64,000 bases of DNA from Solirubrobacter ginsenosidimutans (GTDB lineage Bacteria; Actinomycetota; Thermoleophilia; Solirubrobacterales; Solirubrobacteraceae), in contig NZ_JAPDOD010000021.1 in the NCBI RefSeq assembly GCF_027587205.1, positions 92,811 through 156,810 on the forward strand, written 5' to 3'. Of this stretch, positions 54,080 to 61,972 are shown one piece after another. The position numbers were made by a program, and so were the translations under genes. The notes under the pieces were generated by a model. That model did not search any database. It saw only the letters and a list, made by a program, of their open reading frames with translations, and was not told the DNA's origin. Numbering within the stretch: the first letter of the stretch is position 1; each line of letters begins with the position of its first letter.

Positions 54080-56485
54080 TTGCGTCGCACGCTGTCCATG
54101 GCGCTGTTGTCAACGGCGCTGCTCGCCGTTCCGGCTTCGGCCGGCGCGGCATCGAACGCGAAACTCGAAGGCCGTGCGGTGCTGCCCGCCGCGACCTTCG
54201 CCGATGGGCCGATCTCGGGCACGTTGCTCGGCTCCGCCCCCGTCAATGGCGTCCCCGTGCCCTTCAATGGCCAGCCCGTCCAGGGCTTCTCCGGCGCCAT
54301 CCCCGCCGGCGACGGCAGTTACTGGGTGATGGAGGACAACGGCTACGGCTCGATCGAGAACTCGGCCGATTTCAACCTCCGCGTCTACCTGCTCAAGCCG
54401 AACTTCGAGACCTCGCTGGGCGGGCCGGGAACGGTCAAGGTCCAGCGCTTCATCCAGCTGCACGACCCGGGCCACAAGGTCCCGTTCGCGATCGTCCACA
54501 ACTGGACGAGCGACCGTGTCCTGACCGGCGCGGACTTCGACATCGAGTCGATCCAGCGCGCGCCCGACGGCACGCTCTGGTTCGGCGACGAGTTCGGCCC
54601 GTTCCTGATCCACACCGACGAGACGGGCAAGGTCCTGCATGCGCCGTACCCGCTGCCGGACGCCGAACACCCCGGCCAGGAGCTGCGCGCCGCGCAGAAC
54701 CCGCTCAGCGAGGAGTCGAGCACGCTGCGGGTGATGAACGCGCTGCGCGGTGACGCGCAGGACCACGGCGACACGAAGGCGCCGATCGTCTCGCCCGACG
54801 CCAACCTGCTGGCCGACAACGACCCCGCGACCGTGGAGCCGACCCGCGCCACGCCGCCGCCCGGTCTGAACAAGGCCTCGAGCGAGATCATGAGCGTGAG
54901 CTCGCTGCACGCCGCCGGCTACAAGGTCGTCCCGTACACCGTCGACGACCCGGTCCAGATGGACAAGCTGATCAAGCTCGGCGTCGACGGCCTGATCTCC
55001 GACCGCCCAGACCTCGCGCGCCAGGTCGCCCTCCAGGACAACGTCGACCTGACGAAGTTCGATCTGGAAGGCCACCGCGGCGGGCGCAACCTGCGCCCGG
55101 AGAACACGCTGCCGGCAATGGAGGTCGGCCTCGACAACGGCGTCACGACGCTCGAGACCGACAACCACCTGACCAAGGACGGCGTGCCGGTCCTCTCGCA
55201 CGATCCGTACGTCGACACCGGCAAGTGCCGGCTCGCCAATGGCAAGCCGTACGGCTTCGACGACGAGGTGCTGATCAAGACGCTGACGCTCAAGCAGCTG
55301 CAGTCGAAGTACATCTGCGACGGCGTCATCCGCACGGGCACGCCGCAGACCAACGATCGCTCTTTGTCCCCGGTCGCCGTGGCGTTCGCCGCGCAGCAGG
55401 GCCTCAGCGATCCCTACGTCGACCCGACCACGCAGCAGCTGTACGACTTCGTGAAGTTCTACGCGGCGTACTACTCGACCGGCGCCGGCAAGAACACCCC
55501 GGGCGCGGCGGCGAAGGCCGCGACGGCGCAGAACGTGCACTTCAACATCGAGACCAAGCTCAACCCCCGCTCGGATCGCGATTACCACAACAACGTCTAC
55601 ACCGATCGCACGCCGGACCCGGAGACGATCGAGAAGGCCGTCACGGGCGTGATCGAGGCCAACGGCATGGGGCCGCGGTCCGACATCCAGTCGTTCGACT
55701 TCCGGACGATCCGCGACGTCTACGCCGACCATCCGGACCTCGCCACCGTCGCGCTGTGGGGCGACGATCCGGTCTTCGCGGGCAACGCGTCGACCGGCGA
55801 GAGCGGCGACGGCACGAACCTCCAGCCCGAGGGCAACGAGGCCAACACGCGCTGGCTCGCCGGCCTGTTCTGGCCCTACCGCGTGACGGCCGACGCCAAC
55901 CCGTTCCGCGTGCAGACCAGCGGCGGTTTCGAGGGCATGGCGATCACCGCCGACGGCAAGGACCTGCGCCCGATGCTCGAGAAGCCCGAGATCGGCGCGA
56001 CGAAGAACCAGTCGCCCGTCTTCGACTTCAACTTGAAGACCGGCGGCTACACGAGCGACCGCTGGTGGTACCCGTACGACCCGACCGGCGTCTCGGTCGG
56101 CGACTACCAGCTCTTCGACGACAAGTTCGGCATCGCCATCGAGCGCGACAACTCGCAGGGCGACCTGAACGGCTTCAAGGCGCTCGAGCAGGTCAAGTTC
56201 GGAAAGCCCGGCAGCGTGCTGAAGAAGAGCGAGGCCGCCGACCTCATGCACATCCAGGACAAGGCGGGGATCTCGCTGCCCTCGTTCCCGGGTGACATCG
56301 GCCTCGGCAATCCGTTCTCCTTCCCGTTCCAGACGATCGAGGACGTCGTGTTCCTCGACAAGAAGACCGTCCTGGTCATCAACGACAACAACTTCCCGTT
56401 CTCGATCGGCCGGCACCCCGGCAGCGGGAAGCCCGACGACGACGAGTTCATCGTGTTGAAGCTGCCGCAGGCGATCGACAAGTGA
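54080..56485 (+). CDS. Secreted esterase-like phytase with inserted glycerophosphodiesterase
   Basis: An 801-residue secreted protein. The signal peptide ends near residue 24. The N-terminal esterase-like phytase part (30-200) has GFSGAIPAGDGSYWVMEDNG. A C-terminal piece of a GDPD domain (about 275-312: AGYKVVPYTVDD, GVDGLISDRPDL) precedes an N-terminal GDPD part with H332 and E341-N342 (GHRGGRNLRPEN) and D/E/H residues. The C-terminal phytase part starts near 615 (GFEGMAITADG). TTG at 54080 follows AAGGAGG at 54067-54073. With the PHO-box-like repeats it probably frees phosphate outside the cell. Confidence 0.82.
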   Translation: MRRTLSMALLSTALLAVPASAGAASNAKLEGRAVLPAATFADGPISGTLLGSAPVNGVPVPFNGQPVQGFSGAIPAGDGSYWVMEDNGYGSIENSADFNLRVYLLKPNFETSLGGPGTVKVQRFIQLHDPGHKVPFAIVHNWTSDRVLTGADFDIESIQRAPDGTLWFGDEFGPFLIHTDETGKVLHAPYPLPDAEHPGQELRAAQNPLSEESSTLRVMNALRGDAQDHGDTKAPIVSPDANLLADNDPATVEPTRATPPPGLNKASSEIMSVSSLHAAGYKVVPYTVDDPVQMDKLIKLGVDGLISDRPDLARQVALQDNVDLTKFDLEGHRGGRNLRPENTLPAMEVGLDNGVTTLETDNHLTKDGVPVLSHDPYVDTGKCRLANGKPYGFDDEVLIKTLTLKQLQSKYICDGVIRTGTPQTNDRSLSPVAVAFAAQQGLSDPYVDPTTQQLYDFVKFYAAYYSTGAGKNTPGAAAKAATAQNVHFNIETKLNPRSDRDYHNNVYTDRTPDPETIEKAVTGVIEANGMGPRSDIQSFDFRTIRDVYADHPDLATVALWGDDPVFAGNASTGESGDGTNLQPEGNEANTRWLAGLFWPYRVTADANPFRVQTSGGFEGMAITADGKDLRPMLEKPEIGATKNQSPVFDFNLKTGGYTSDRWWYPYDPTGVSVGDYQLFDDKFGIAIERDNSQGDLNGFKALEQVKFGKPGSVLKKSEAADLMHIQDKAGISLPSFPGDIGLGNPFSFPFQTIEDVVFLDKKTVLVINDNNFPFSIGRHPGSGKPDDDEFIVLKLPQAIDK

Positions 56486-56500
56486 TGAGACACTTGCGCC

Positions 56501-56995
56501 ATGGCCCGCAAGCCGCGGCGCAAGGGCGGGACGCTCAAAGACGGTGAGCGGCGGCAACTGGCGCGCGCTTCGCGACACGGCCCGGCCGCGGTGCCGGAGC
56601 CCGCGGAGTGCGCGCTGGTGCTGTGCGACGGCGGCTCGCGCGGCAACCCCGGGCCTGCCGCGATCGCGGCGCTGCTCGTCGCTCCCGGCGGTGACGTGAT
56701 CGAGCAGCGGGCGGTGGGCATCGGGCACGCGACCGCCGCCGAGGCCGAGTACCGCGCGATCCTCCTCGGCCTCTCGCTCGCCGCGCTGCACGGGATCGAG
56801 GAGCTCGAGGTGCGCAGTGACTCGCAGCTCGCGATCGGCGCGCTGCGCAGCGACACGGGCGCGACGGAGCACGCGCGGCTCGTCCAGCAGGTGCGCGAGG
56901 CCGCCGCCGAGGTGGGGACCGTGCGCTGGCGCTGGCATCCGCGCACGGCCAACGAAGCCGCCGACGAGCTGGTCCGCGCGCTGCTCTGGCCTTAG
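56501..56995 (+). CDS. RNase HI domain protein
   Basis: A 164-residue protein with the RNase H fold. Candidate catalytic acids are D43 (CDGGSRGNPG), E83 (AAEAEYRA), D107 (VRSDSQ) and D155 (ANEAADEL). The first 30 residues are basic (MARKPRRKGGTLKDGERRQL) and could bind nucleic acid. It degrades RNA in RNA-DNA hybrids. It starts at ATG 56501 and overlaps the convergent AlkB gene by 4 bp. Similar free RNase H proteins (rnhA/rnhC-like) are common in this phylum. Confidence 0.85.
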   Translation: MARKPRRKGGTLKDGERRQLARASRHGPAAVPEPAECALVLCDGGSRGNPGPAAIAALLVAPGGDVIEQRAVGIGHATAAEAEYRAILLGLSLAALHGIEELEVRSDSQLAIGALRSDTGATEHARLVQQVREAAAEVGTVRWRWHPRTANEAADELVRALLWP

Positions 56996-57633
56996 GTGAG
57001 GCCGGTCTCCCGGAGGGTCAGGTTCAGCCGGCCGGTGGTGAGGCCGCTCGCCGGGTTCGCGGTGCCGGCGAGGACCTTCGGGACGCCGTGGTAGGCGAAC
57101 CGCGAGGGGCCGCCGAAGACGAACAGGTCGCCGGAGCGCAGCTCGACGTCGGTGTACGGCTTCCCGCGCGTCTCGGTGTTGCCGAAGCGGAAGACGCAGG
57201 TGTCGCCGATGCTCAGCGAGACCACCGGTGCGGGCGAGCGTTCCTCCTTGTCCTGGTGCATGCCCATCTTGGCCGCGTCGTCGTAGAAGTTGATCAGGGC
57301 CGCGTCGGGGGCGTAGGGCGTGGGCGTCGCGTAGGCGGTTGCGAGCGCGTCGCGCCCGAGTTGCCCGAGCCAGTCGGGGAACGGCTCGACCGGCGCGCCG
57401 TCGATGTCGTCGACCGTGCGCGAGTAGCGGTACGGGAGCCAATGCCAGCCGAGGCAGACGGTCTGCACCGACATCACGCCGCCGCTGGGGAGCTTCGTGT
57501 GGCGCATCCGGGAGGCCCATCCGCGGCAGGCGTCCACGAGCTCACGCTGCTGCTCGAGGGTGAGGTAGCCGGGCACGTGGACCGCCCCCGGGGCGATCTC
57601 GGTGCGCTCGCGGCCGAACAGCGACTCGGTCAT
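56992..57633 (-). CDS. alkB: AlkB-like Fe(II)/2-oxoglutarate dioxygenase
   Basis: A 213-residue dioxygenase that repairs alkylated DNA or RNA by oxidative demethylation. The iron ligands are H126, D128 (MGMHQD) and H182 (YHGV); R202 and R208 in GRLNLTLR bind 2-oxoglutarate. It contains the NFYDD segment typical of AlkB. ATG at 57633 overlaps the stop of the small upstream gene (ATGA), so the two are probably co-translated. The length fits the family (about 200-220). Confidence 0.9.
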   Translation of the reverse strand: MTESLFGRERTEIAPGAVHVPGYLTLEQQRELVDACRGWASRMRHTKLPSGGVMSVQTVCLGWHWLPYRYSRTVDDIDGAPVEPFPDWLGQLGRDALATAYATPTPYAPDAALINFYDDAAKMGMHQDKEERSPAPVVSLSIGDTCVFRFGNTETRGKPYTDVELRSGDLFVFGGPSRFAYHGVPKVLAGTANPASGLTTGRLNLTLRETGLT

Positions 57634-57941
57634 CGCAGGAGCACGGTACGCATCGGGTCCCAGTTCGGCGTCTCGCGCAGGCGGCGCTCGACGTTCGCCC
57701 AACCCTCGGGTGTATCGGCGATCACCCACGCGTCGGCGTGGTTCGCGGTGAGTTTGCGCGCCGGCCGCAGCCACGACGCGGCGGTCGAAGGCCAGTCGAC
57801 GACCACCGCGACCTCGTGCGGCCAGGCGGCGGCGAACTCGCGCGCCGCGGCGACGGATCGCTCGTCCCGGCCGTGGCCGACCGCGACCAGCCGCGCGTCC
57901 ATCGCGGACAGGAGCTGCAGCGCGCGGGCGAGATCGGGCAC
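57630..57941 (-). CDS. Small protein coupled to alkB
   Basis: A 103-residue protein starting with GTG at 57941 and overlapping alkB by 4 bp. It reads as a Rossmann-like short protein (MDARLVAVGHGRDERSVAAA), with the AVVVDWPSTAASWLRPARKL segment and a final helix. No family is recognised with confidence. It is divergent from the SDR gene across only 30 bp, so the two promoters overlap. Translational coupling suggests a link to AlkB. Confidence 0.6.
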   Translation of the reverse strand: MPDLARALQLLSAMDARLVAVGHGRDERSVAAAREFAAAWPHEVAVVVDWPSTAASWLRPARKLTANHADAWVIADTPEGWANVERRLRETPNWDPMRTVLLR

Positions 57942-57971
57942 GATGTCTACAACGTGCCGGAGGGGACAAAG

Positions 57972-58712
57972 GTGAGGACCGCGCTGATCACCGGCGTGAG
58001 CCGGCGGGCGGGGATCGGGTTCGCGATCGCGCGGCGCCTGATCGCGGACGGCGTGACCGTGTTCGTCCACCACTACGTGCCCCACGATCGCGACCGGCCC
58101 TGGGGCGCCGACCACATGCCGGCGGTCCTCGCGCTGCTCGGCTCGCCCCCGGACGCGGCCTTCGACCTGGCCGTGCCGGGCGCGCCGGCGGGGCTCATGG
58201 AGGTCGCGGTCGAGGCGCTCGGCCACGTCGACATCCTGATCTGCAACCACGCGTCGAGCGGTCCGGACGGCGACCTGAGCGCGGTGACCGACGAGATGCT
58301 CGACCACCACTACGCCGTCAACACCCGCGCCTCGCTCATGCTCGTCCAGGCCTTCGCGGCGCAGCACGACGGCCGCCCCGGCGGGCGGGTGGTGCTGATG
58401 ACCTCGGGCCAGAACCTCGGCCCGATGCGGGGCCAGATCGCGTACGCCACGTCCAAGGGCGCGCTGGCCGCGATCACCGCGACCCTCTCCGACACGCTGA
58501 TCGACCGCGGCATCACCGTCAACTGCGTCAACCCGGGTCCGGTCGACACGGGCTGGCCGGCGCCGGACGTCCGCGCCGCCGTCGGCGAGCGCATGCCGCT
58601 CGGCTGGGCGGAACCGGACGACCCCGCCCGCCTGATCGCCTGGCTCGTCTCCGAGGAGGGCCGGTGGGTGACCGGCCAGGTGCTAAACAGCGAGGGTGGG
58701 TTCCGCCGCTGA
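57972..58712 (+). CDS. Short-chain dehydrogenase/reductase
   Basis: A 246-residue SDR. It opens with RTALITGVSRRAGIGFAIAR, the NAD(P) site T-G-x3-x-GIG, and has catalytic S, Y and K in VLMTSGQ and YATSKGAL (Y-x3-K). The NAG-like element is replaced by CNHASSG. The closing GRWVTGQVLNSEGGFR is typical of the family. GTG at 57972 follows GGAGG by 8 nt. It overlaps the amidohydrolase gene by 17 bp, so the two may work together. Substrate unknown. Confidence 0.88.
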   Translation: MRTALITGVSRRAGIGFAIARRLIADGVTVFVHHYVPHDRDRPWGADHMPAVLALLGSPPDAAFDLAVPGAPAGLMEVAVEALGHVDILICNHASSGPDGDLSAVTDEMLDHHYAVNTRASLMLVQAFAAQHDGRPGGRVVLMTSGQNLGPMRGQIAYATSKGALAAITATLSDTLIDRGITVNCVNPGPVDTGWPAPDVRAAVGERMPLGWAEPDDPARLIAWLVSEEGRWVTGQVLNSEGGFRR

Positions 58713-60315
58713 CGGCGCCATCGTCGGCGCCTCCATCCGCACGCTCGACGCGGCGCGGCCGCACGCGACGGCGCTGGCGTGGCGCGACGGGGTGCTGATC
58801 GCGGTCGAGGACGACGTTCGCGAGCACATCGGCCCGGCGACGCGGGTGATCGACGGGCGCGGGCTCTGCGTCGTGCCCGGGCTCACCGACAGTCACATCC
58901 ATCCCTTCTGGGGGACGCGGCGCACGCGCGGGGCGGACCTGCGGTCGGCGGAGACGCTCGACGAGGTGCGCGCGCGGCTGGCAGCGGAGCGGGAGCGGTG
59001 CGGGCCGGGGGAGTGGGTGCTCGCCCACAGCGCCCACTACGAGCCGTTCCACGGCGCCGGCCTGCGGGCGGAGGCGATCGCCGACGCGGTGCAGGACTCG
59101 CCCGCGATCGTCTACTTCTTCGACGCGCACACCGCGCTGGCGTCGTTCGCGGCGCTCGAGCGCGCCGGGATCACGGGCGCGCGGGGGTTCGAGGAGGCCG
59201 CGGAGATCGTCGTCGACCCCGACGGGACGCCGACGGGCGCGCTGCTCGAGAACGCGGCGATCGACCTCGTGGACGCGGTGATCCCCGACTGGGGCGAGGC
59301 CGAGCGCCTCGACGCCTACGCGCAGACGCTGCGCCGGCTCAACGCGGTCGGCCTCACCGGCGCGCACGTGATGATCGGGGACCGGGAGTTGCTCGACGAC
59401 GTCCGCGCCCTCGAGGCGCGCGACGAGCTGACGCTGCGGATGGTCGTCCCGATGCACCAGGAGCCGGCGATCGACGATGCCGAGGTCGAGCGGCGGCTCG
59501 CGCTGGCGGGCGAGGGCGGGCGGCTGTGGCGCACCGGGACGGCGAAGTTCTTCCTCGACGGCGTGCTCGAGTCCGGTACCGCGTGGCTCGTCGAACCCGG
59601 GCCGTGTGGCGTCAACGCCCACCCGTTCTGGCCGAGCGTGGAGCGCTACGGGGAGCTGGTCACGCGGTTCAAAAGCGCCGGCTTCAGCGCGATCACCCAC
59701 GCGGTCGGCGACGGTGCGGTGCGCGGTGCGCTGGACGCCTATGCGAAGGCGGGGCCGCCGCGCCGGGGGATGCACCGCGTCGAGCACATCGAGACGCTGT
59801 GCGACGAGGATCTCCCGCGGTTCGCGCAACTCGGCGTCGCCGCGTCGATGCAGCCGCTGCACATGGAAGGCCTCGACGACCCCGCCGCCCCCAGCGCGTG
59901 GCTGGACGGCTTGTCGGACGGCCGCGCGGAGCGGGCCTTCCGCGCCCGCGACCTCGCCGACAGCGGCGCGACGCTCGCACTCGGCTCGGACTGGATGGTC
60001 GCCGACTACGACCCGCGCTACGGGATGGCGTGGGCGCGGTTGCGGCGCACGCCGGGCGAGCGCGCGCGGGTGCCGTATCTCCCGGCGCAGGCGCTGACCG
60101 CCGAGCAGACGCTGCTCGGCTACACGGTCCACGCCGCGCGGGTCAACGGCGACGAAGACGTCTGCGGACGCCTGAAGGTGGGGCTGCGGGCGGACATCAC
60201 CGCGTTCGCCGCCGATCCCGTCGAGACCCGTGCCGACGAGTTGCCCGAGTTGCCGGTGCGGCTGACGGTGGTCGACGGCCGTGTCGTGTGGCTAGATTCC
60301 CAGGGTGCCTCGTGA
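58696..60315 (+). CDS. Amidohydrolase, YtcJ-like
   Basis: A 539-residue metal-dependent hydrolase of the amidohydrolase superfamily. The first ligand pair is in DSHIHP (H67, H69), then an AITHAVGDGAVRGAL region, RVEHIETL, and the final acid in LALGSDWMVADYD. Length and motif set fit the YtcJ branch. It starts with GTG at 58696, 17 bp inside the SDR gene, so the two are co-transcribed. Substrate probably an amide or cyclic compound. Confidence 0.88.
   Translation: MGSAADGAIVGASIRTLDAARPHATALAWRDGVLIAVEDDVREHIGPATRVIDGRGLCVVPGLTDSHIHPFWGTRRTRGADLRSAETLDEVRARLAAERERCGPGEWVLAHSAHYEPFHGAGLRAEAIADAVQDSPAIVYFFDAHTALASFAALERAGITGARGFEEAAEIVVDPDGTPTGALLENAAIDLVDAVIPDWGEAERLDAYAQTLRRLNAVGLTGAHVMIGDRELLDDVRALEARDELTLRMVVPMHQEPAIDDAEVERRLALAGEGGRLWRTGTAKFFLDGVLESGTAWLVEPGPCGVNAHPFWPSVERYGELVTRFKSAGFSAITHAVGDGAVRGALDAYAKAGPPRRGMHRVEHIETLCDEDLPRFAQLGVAASMQPLHMEGLDDPAAPSAWLDGLSDGRAERAFRARDLADSGATLALGSDWMVADYDPRYGMAWARLRRTPGERARVPYLPAQALTAEQTLLGYTVHAARVNGDEDVCGRLKVGLRADITAFAADPVETRADELPELPVRLTVVDGRVVWLDSQGAS
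60293..60298 (+). promoter_or_regulatory. -10 element for the leaderless DnaJ-domain gene
   Basis: TAGATT lies 6 nt before the GTG at 60305 and inside the end of the amidohydrolase gene. Confidence 0.5.
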
Positions 60316-60637
60316 CCCTCACCGCGTGCTCGGCGTGCCGTTCGGCGCGTCGAACGCCGTCGTCCTGGAGGCCTACCGGCGGCTGAGCATGCTGCATCAC
60401 CCGGACCGCGAGGGCGGCTCCGCCGAGCGGTTCGTCGAGATCAAAGAGGCCTACGAGGCGCTGCGGGCGCGGCCGGCGCCGGACGCGACGCTCGAGGAGC
60501 GGATGGCAGCGCTCGAGCAGGAGCTGCGTGAGCGCGCGAAGCGCGGGCCGTCGCGCGACGGGCGAGCGGATGCGGTCGTGCGCGACGTCAACGATCTCGT
60601 CGACGGGCTCGACGGGCTCTCCTCGCAGCTGGACTGA
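60305..60637 (+). CDS. J-domain protein
   Basis: A 110-residue protein. An N-terminal J domain (residues 3-55) carries HPD at 32-34 (MLHHPDREGG) and the helix pair around EAYRRLSM and FVEIKEAYEAL, so it should stimulate an Hsp70. The rest is a charged helix with no zinc or glycine-rich region. GTG at 60305 is leaderless. The start lies inside the amidohydrolase 3' end and its stop overlaps the next ATG (TGATG). Confidence 0.85.
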   Translation: MPRDPHRVLGVPFGASNAVVLEAYRRLSMLHHPDREGGSAERFVEIKEAYEALRARPAPDATLEERMAALEQELRERAKRGPSRDGRADAVVRDVNDLVDGLDGLSSQLD

Positions 60638-60978
60638 TGTCCCTCCTGCGCGAGTGCGTGCCGCAGAACGCGATGGATGAGCCGGAGGAGGTGGCGCGGT
60701 TCTACGACCGCTGCAGCGACCTCATGCGGGAGTTGCTCGACCACCTGGCGGCGGGGCCGCATCGGCCCCGGCCGTTTCCGGAGATCGAGGACACGATGGG
60801 ATGGCCGCGCCGCCGGATCTCGTCCGTGCTCGGCGGCGTGGGCCGGGTGCGCAAGCTCGAGTTCTCCGGGCGGCGCCCATACCACTTCCAGGATGAACGC
60901 CAGTCGGCGTCCGGTCGCTGGGAGATCTGGATGGACGCCGACCAGGCGGAGTACGTTCGTGCCGCGCGGAGCGACTAG
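60637..60978 (+). CDS. DUF6416-like winged-helix protein
   Basis: A 113-residue protein. The segment RFYDRCSDLMRELLDHLAAG, then PFPEIEDTMGWPRRRISSVL and GRRPYHFQDERQSASGRWEI match DUF6416-type actinobacterial proteins and read as a winged-helix DNA-binding fold. It starts in the stop of the J-domain gene, so the two are co-translated, and overlaps the convergent small gene by 4 bp. A regulatory role is inferred from the fold only. Confidence 0.7.
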   Translation: MSLLRECVPQNAMDEPEEVARFYDRCSDLMRELLDHLAAGPHRPRPFPEIEDTMGWPRRRISSVLGGVGRVRKLEFSGRRPYHFQDERQSASGRWEIWMDADQAEYVRAARSD

Positions 60979-61202
60979 CGGCGCTTCGGCGGAACCGCCG
61001 ATTCGACGAAGTCGGTCACACCGGGAATGTGGGCCACGTCCAGATGCGACGTGTCCTCAACCACCGGCGTCTCGTCTACCGGCGCGCCGTCTTCCTGCTT
61101 GCGCGCTTCCTTCTTCTGCATCTTGGCGATGCGGCGGTCACGGACCGCAGCTTCACGATTCAGCTTGGCGAATGTCGTCCGCTTCTTAGAGCTCGACGCC
61201 AT
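60975..61202 (-). CDS. Small basic protein downstream of the cold-shock gene
   Basis: A 75-residue highly charged protein. It opens with MASSSKKRTTFAKLNREAAV and continues with a lysine/arginine-rich helix (RRIAKMQKKEARKQED), then an acidic linker and a short hydrophobic tail ending in PPKRR. It lies 6 bp after the cspA stop, so the two are probably co-transcribed. I do not recognise a named family; nucleic-acid or ribosome binding is plausible from the charge. Confidence 0.7.
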   Translation of the reverse strand: MASSSKKRTTFAKLNREAAVRDRRIAKMQKKEARKQEDGAPVDETPVVEDTSHLDVAHIPGVTDFVESAVPPKRR

Positions 61203-61208
61203 AGGCGT

Positions 61209-61412
61209 TTAGACGGTCTGGACGTTGACGGCGTTCGGGCCCTTGGGGCCGTTCTCGGCGTCGTAGCTGACCTTCGCGCCCTCGGGGAGGGACTTGAAGC
61301 CGCTACCGGCGATGCCGGTGTGATGCACGAACAGGTCCTTGCCCTGATCGTCCGGCGTGATGAAGCCGAAGCCCTTTTCGTCGCTGAACCACTTCACGGT
61401 TCCAGTTGCCAT
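61209..61412 (-). CDS. cspA: Cold-shock protein
   Basis: A 67-residue single cold-shock domain. RNP1 KGFGFI is at residues 13-18 and RNP2 LFVHH at 27-31, with the starting GTVKWFSDE and glycine-rich end typical of the family. It binds single-stranded RNA/DNA as an RNA chaperone. A good ribosome binding site (GGAGGG) precedes ATG 61412. The 170-bp upstream gap could hold a long 5' leader, as in other csp genes. It is divergent from the VOC gene. Confidence 0.93.
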   Translation of the reverse strand: MATGTVKWFSDEKGFGFITPDDQGKDLFVHHTGIAGSGFKSLPEGAKVSYDAENGPKGPNAVNVQTV

Positions 61413-61582
61413 TTTTACTGCCCTCCAGAGGAGATATGTGCGAGCGAAACGCGGAGGGTGCTTCGGCAACCACTGAGAAACGCGGGCACTACTTGATTGG
61501 GCTGAATGCCCGGTACGCCGTGGAGTTTAGAAGATGTGCGCGAGAAATGTCGACTCATCGTGATTGACGTAGCCTCGGGCCC

Positions 61583-61972
61583 ATGACACGCGTCCTCGCG
61601 CAGCTCTCGGTTCGCCGCGGACCCGAGGCGATCGAGTTCTACAAAACGGCCTTCGGGGCCGTGGTCGACTACGTCGTCGGCGACGAGTCGATCGTCGCGC
61701 AGCTGTCGATCGGAGCCGACGCGACGTTCTGGGTCGCCGACGAATCTCCAGAGCACTTCAACTTCAGCCCGGAGACCGTCGGCGGCGGAACCGTGCGGAT
61801 GCTGCTGCTGGTCGACGACCCGGACGCGGCGATCGCCCGCGCCGCCGTGGCGGGCGCGACGGTCGTCTCTCCCGCGCAGGACGAGCACGGCTGGCGGCTC
61901 GGTCGCGTGGCCGATCCGTTCGGCCACCACTGGGAGATCGGCAAGCCGCTCGGCTCCTGGCCGCCTTCTTAG
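61583..61972 (+). CDS. VOC family protein (PhnB-like)
   Basis: A 129-residue protein with the PhnB/28-type glyoxalase-like layout: it opens with VLAQLSVRRGPEAIEFYKTA and closes with GRVADPFGHHWEIGKP. The ending DPFGH-x-WE is typical, with the glutamate as a candidate metal ligand. A TAGCCT at 61570-61575 lies 7 nt before the ATG. Its stop overlaps the MocR gene stop by 4 bp (convergent). Substrate unknown. Confidence 0.85.
   Translation: MTRVLAQLSVRRGPEAIEFYKTAFGAVVDYVVGDESIVAQLSIGADATFWVADESPEHFNFSPETVGGGTVRMLLLVDDPDAAIARAAVAGATVVSPAQDEHGWRLGRVADPFGHHWEIGKPLGSWPPS

Noticed and set aside
54110..57520. A 1136-codon minus-strand open frame across the phytase, RNase H and AlkB genes
   Set aside because: It crosses several real genes and has the composition of an antisense frame.
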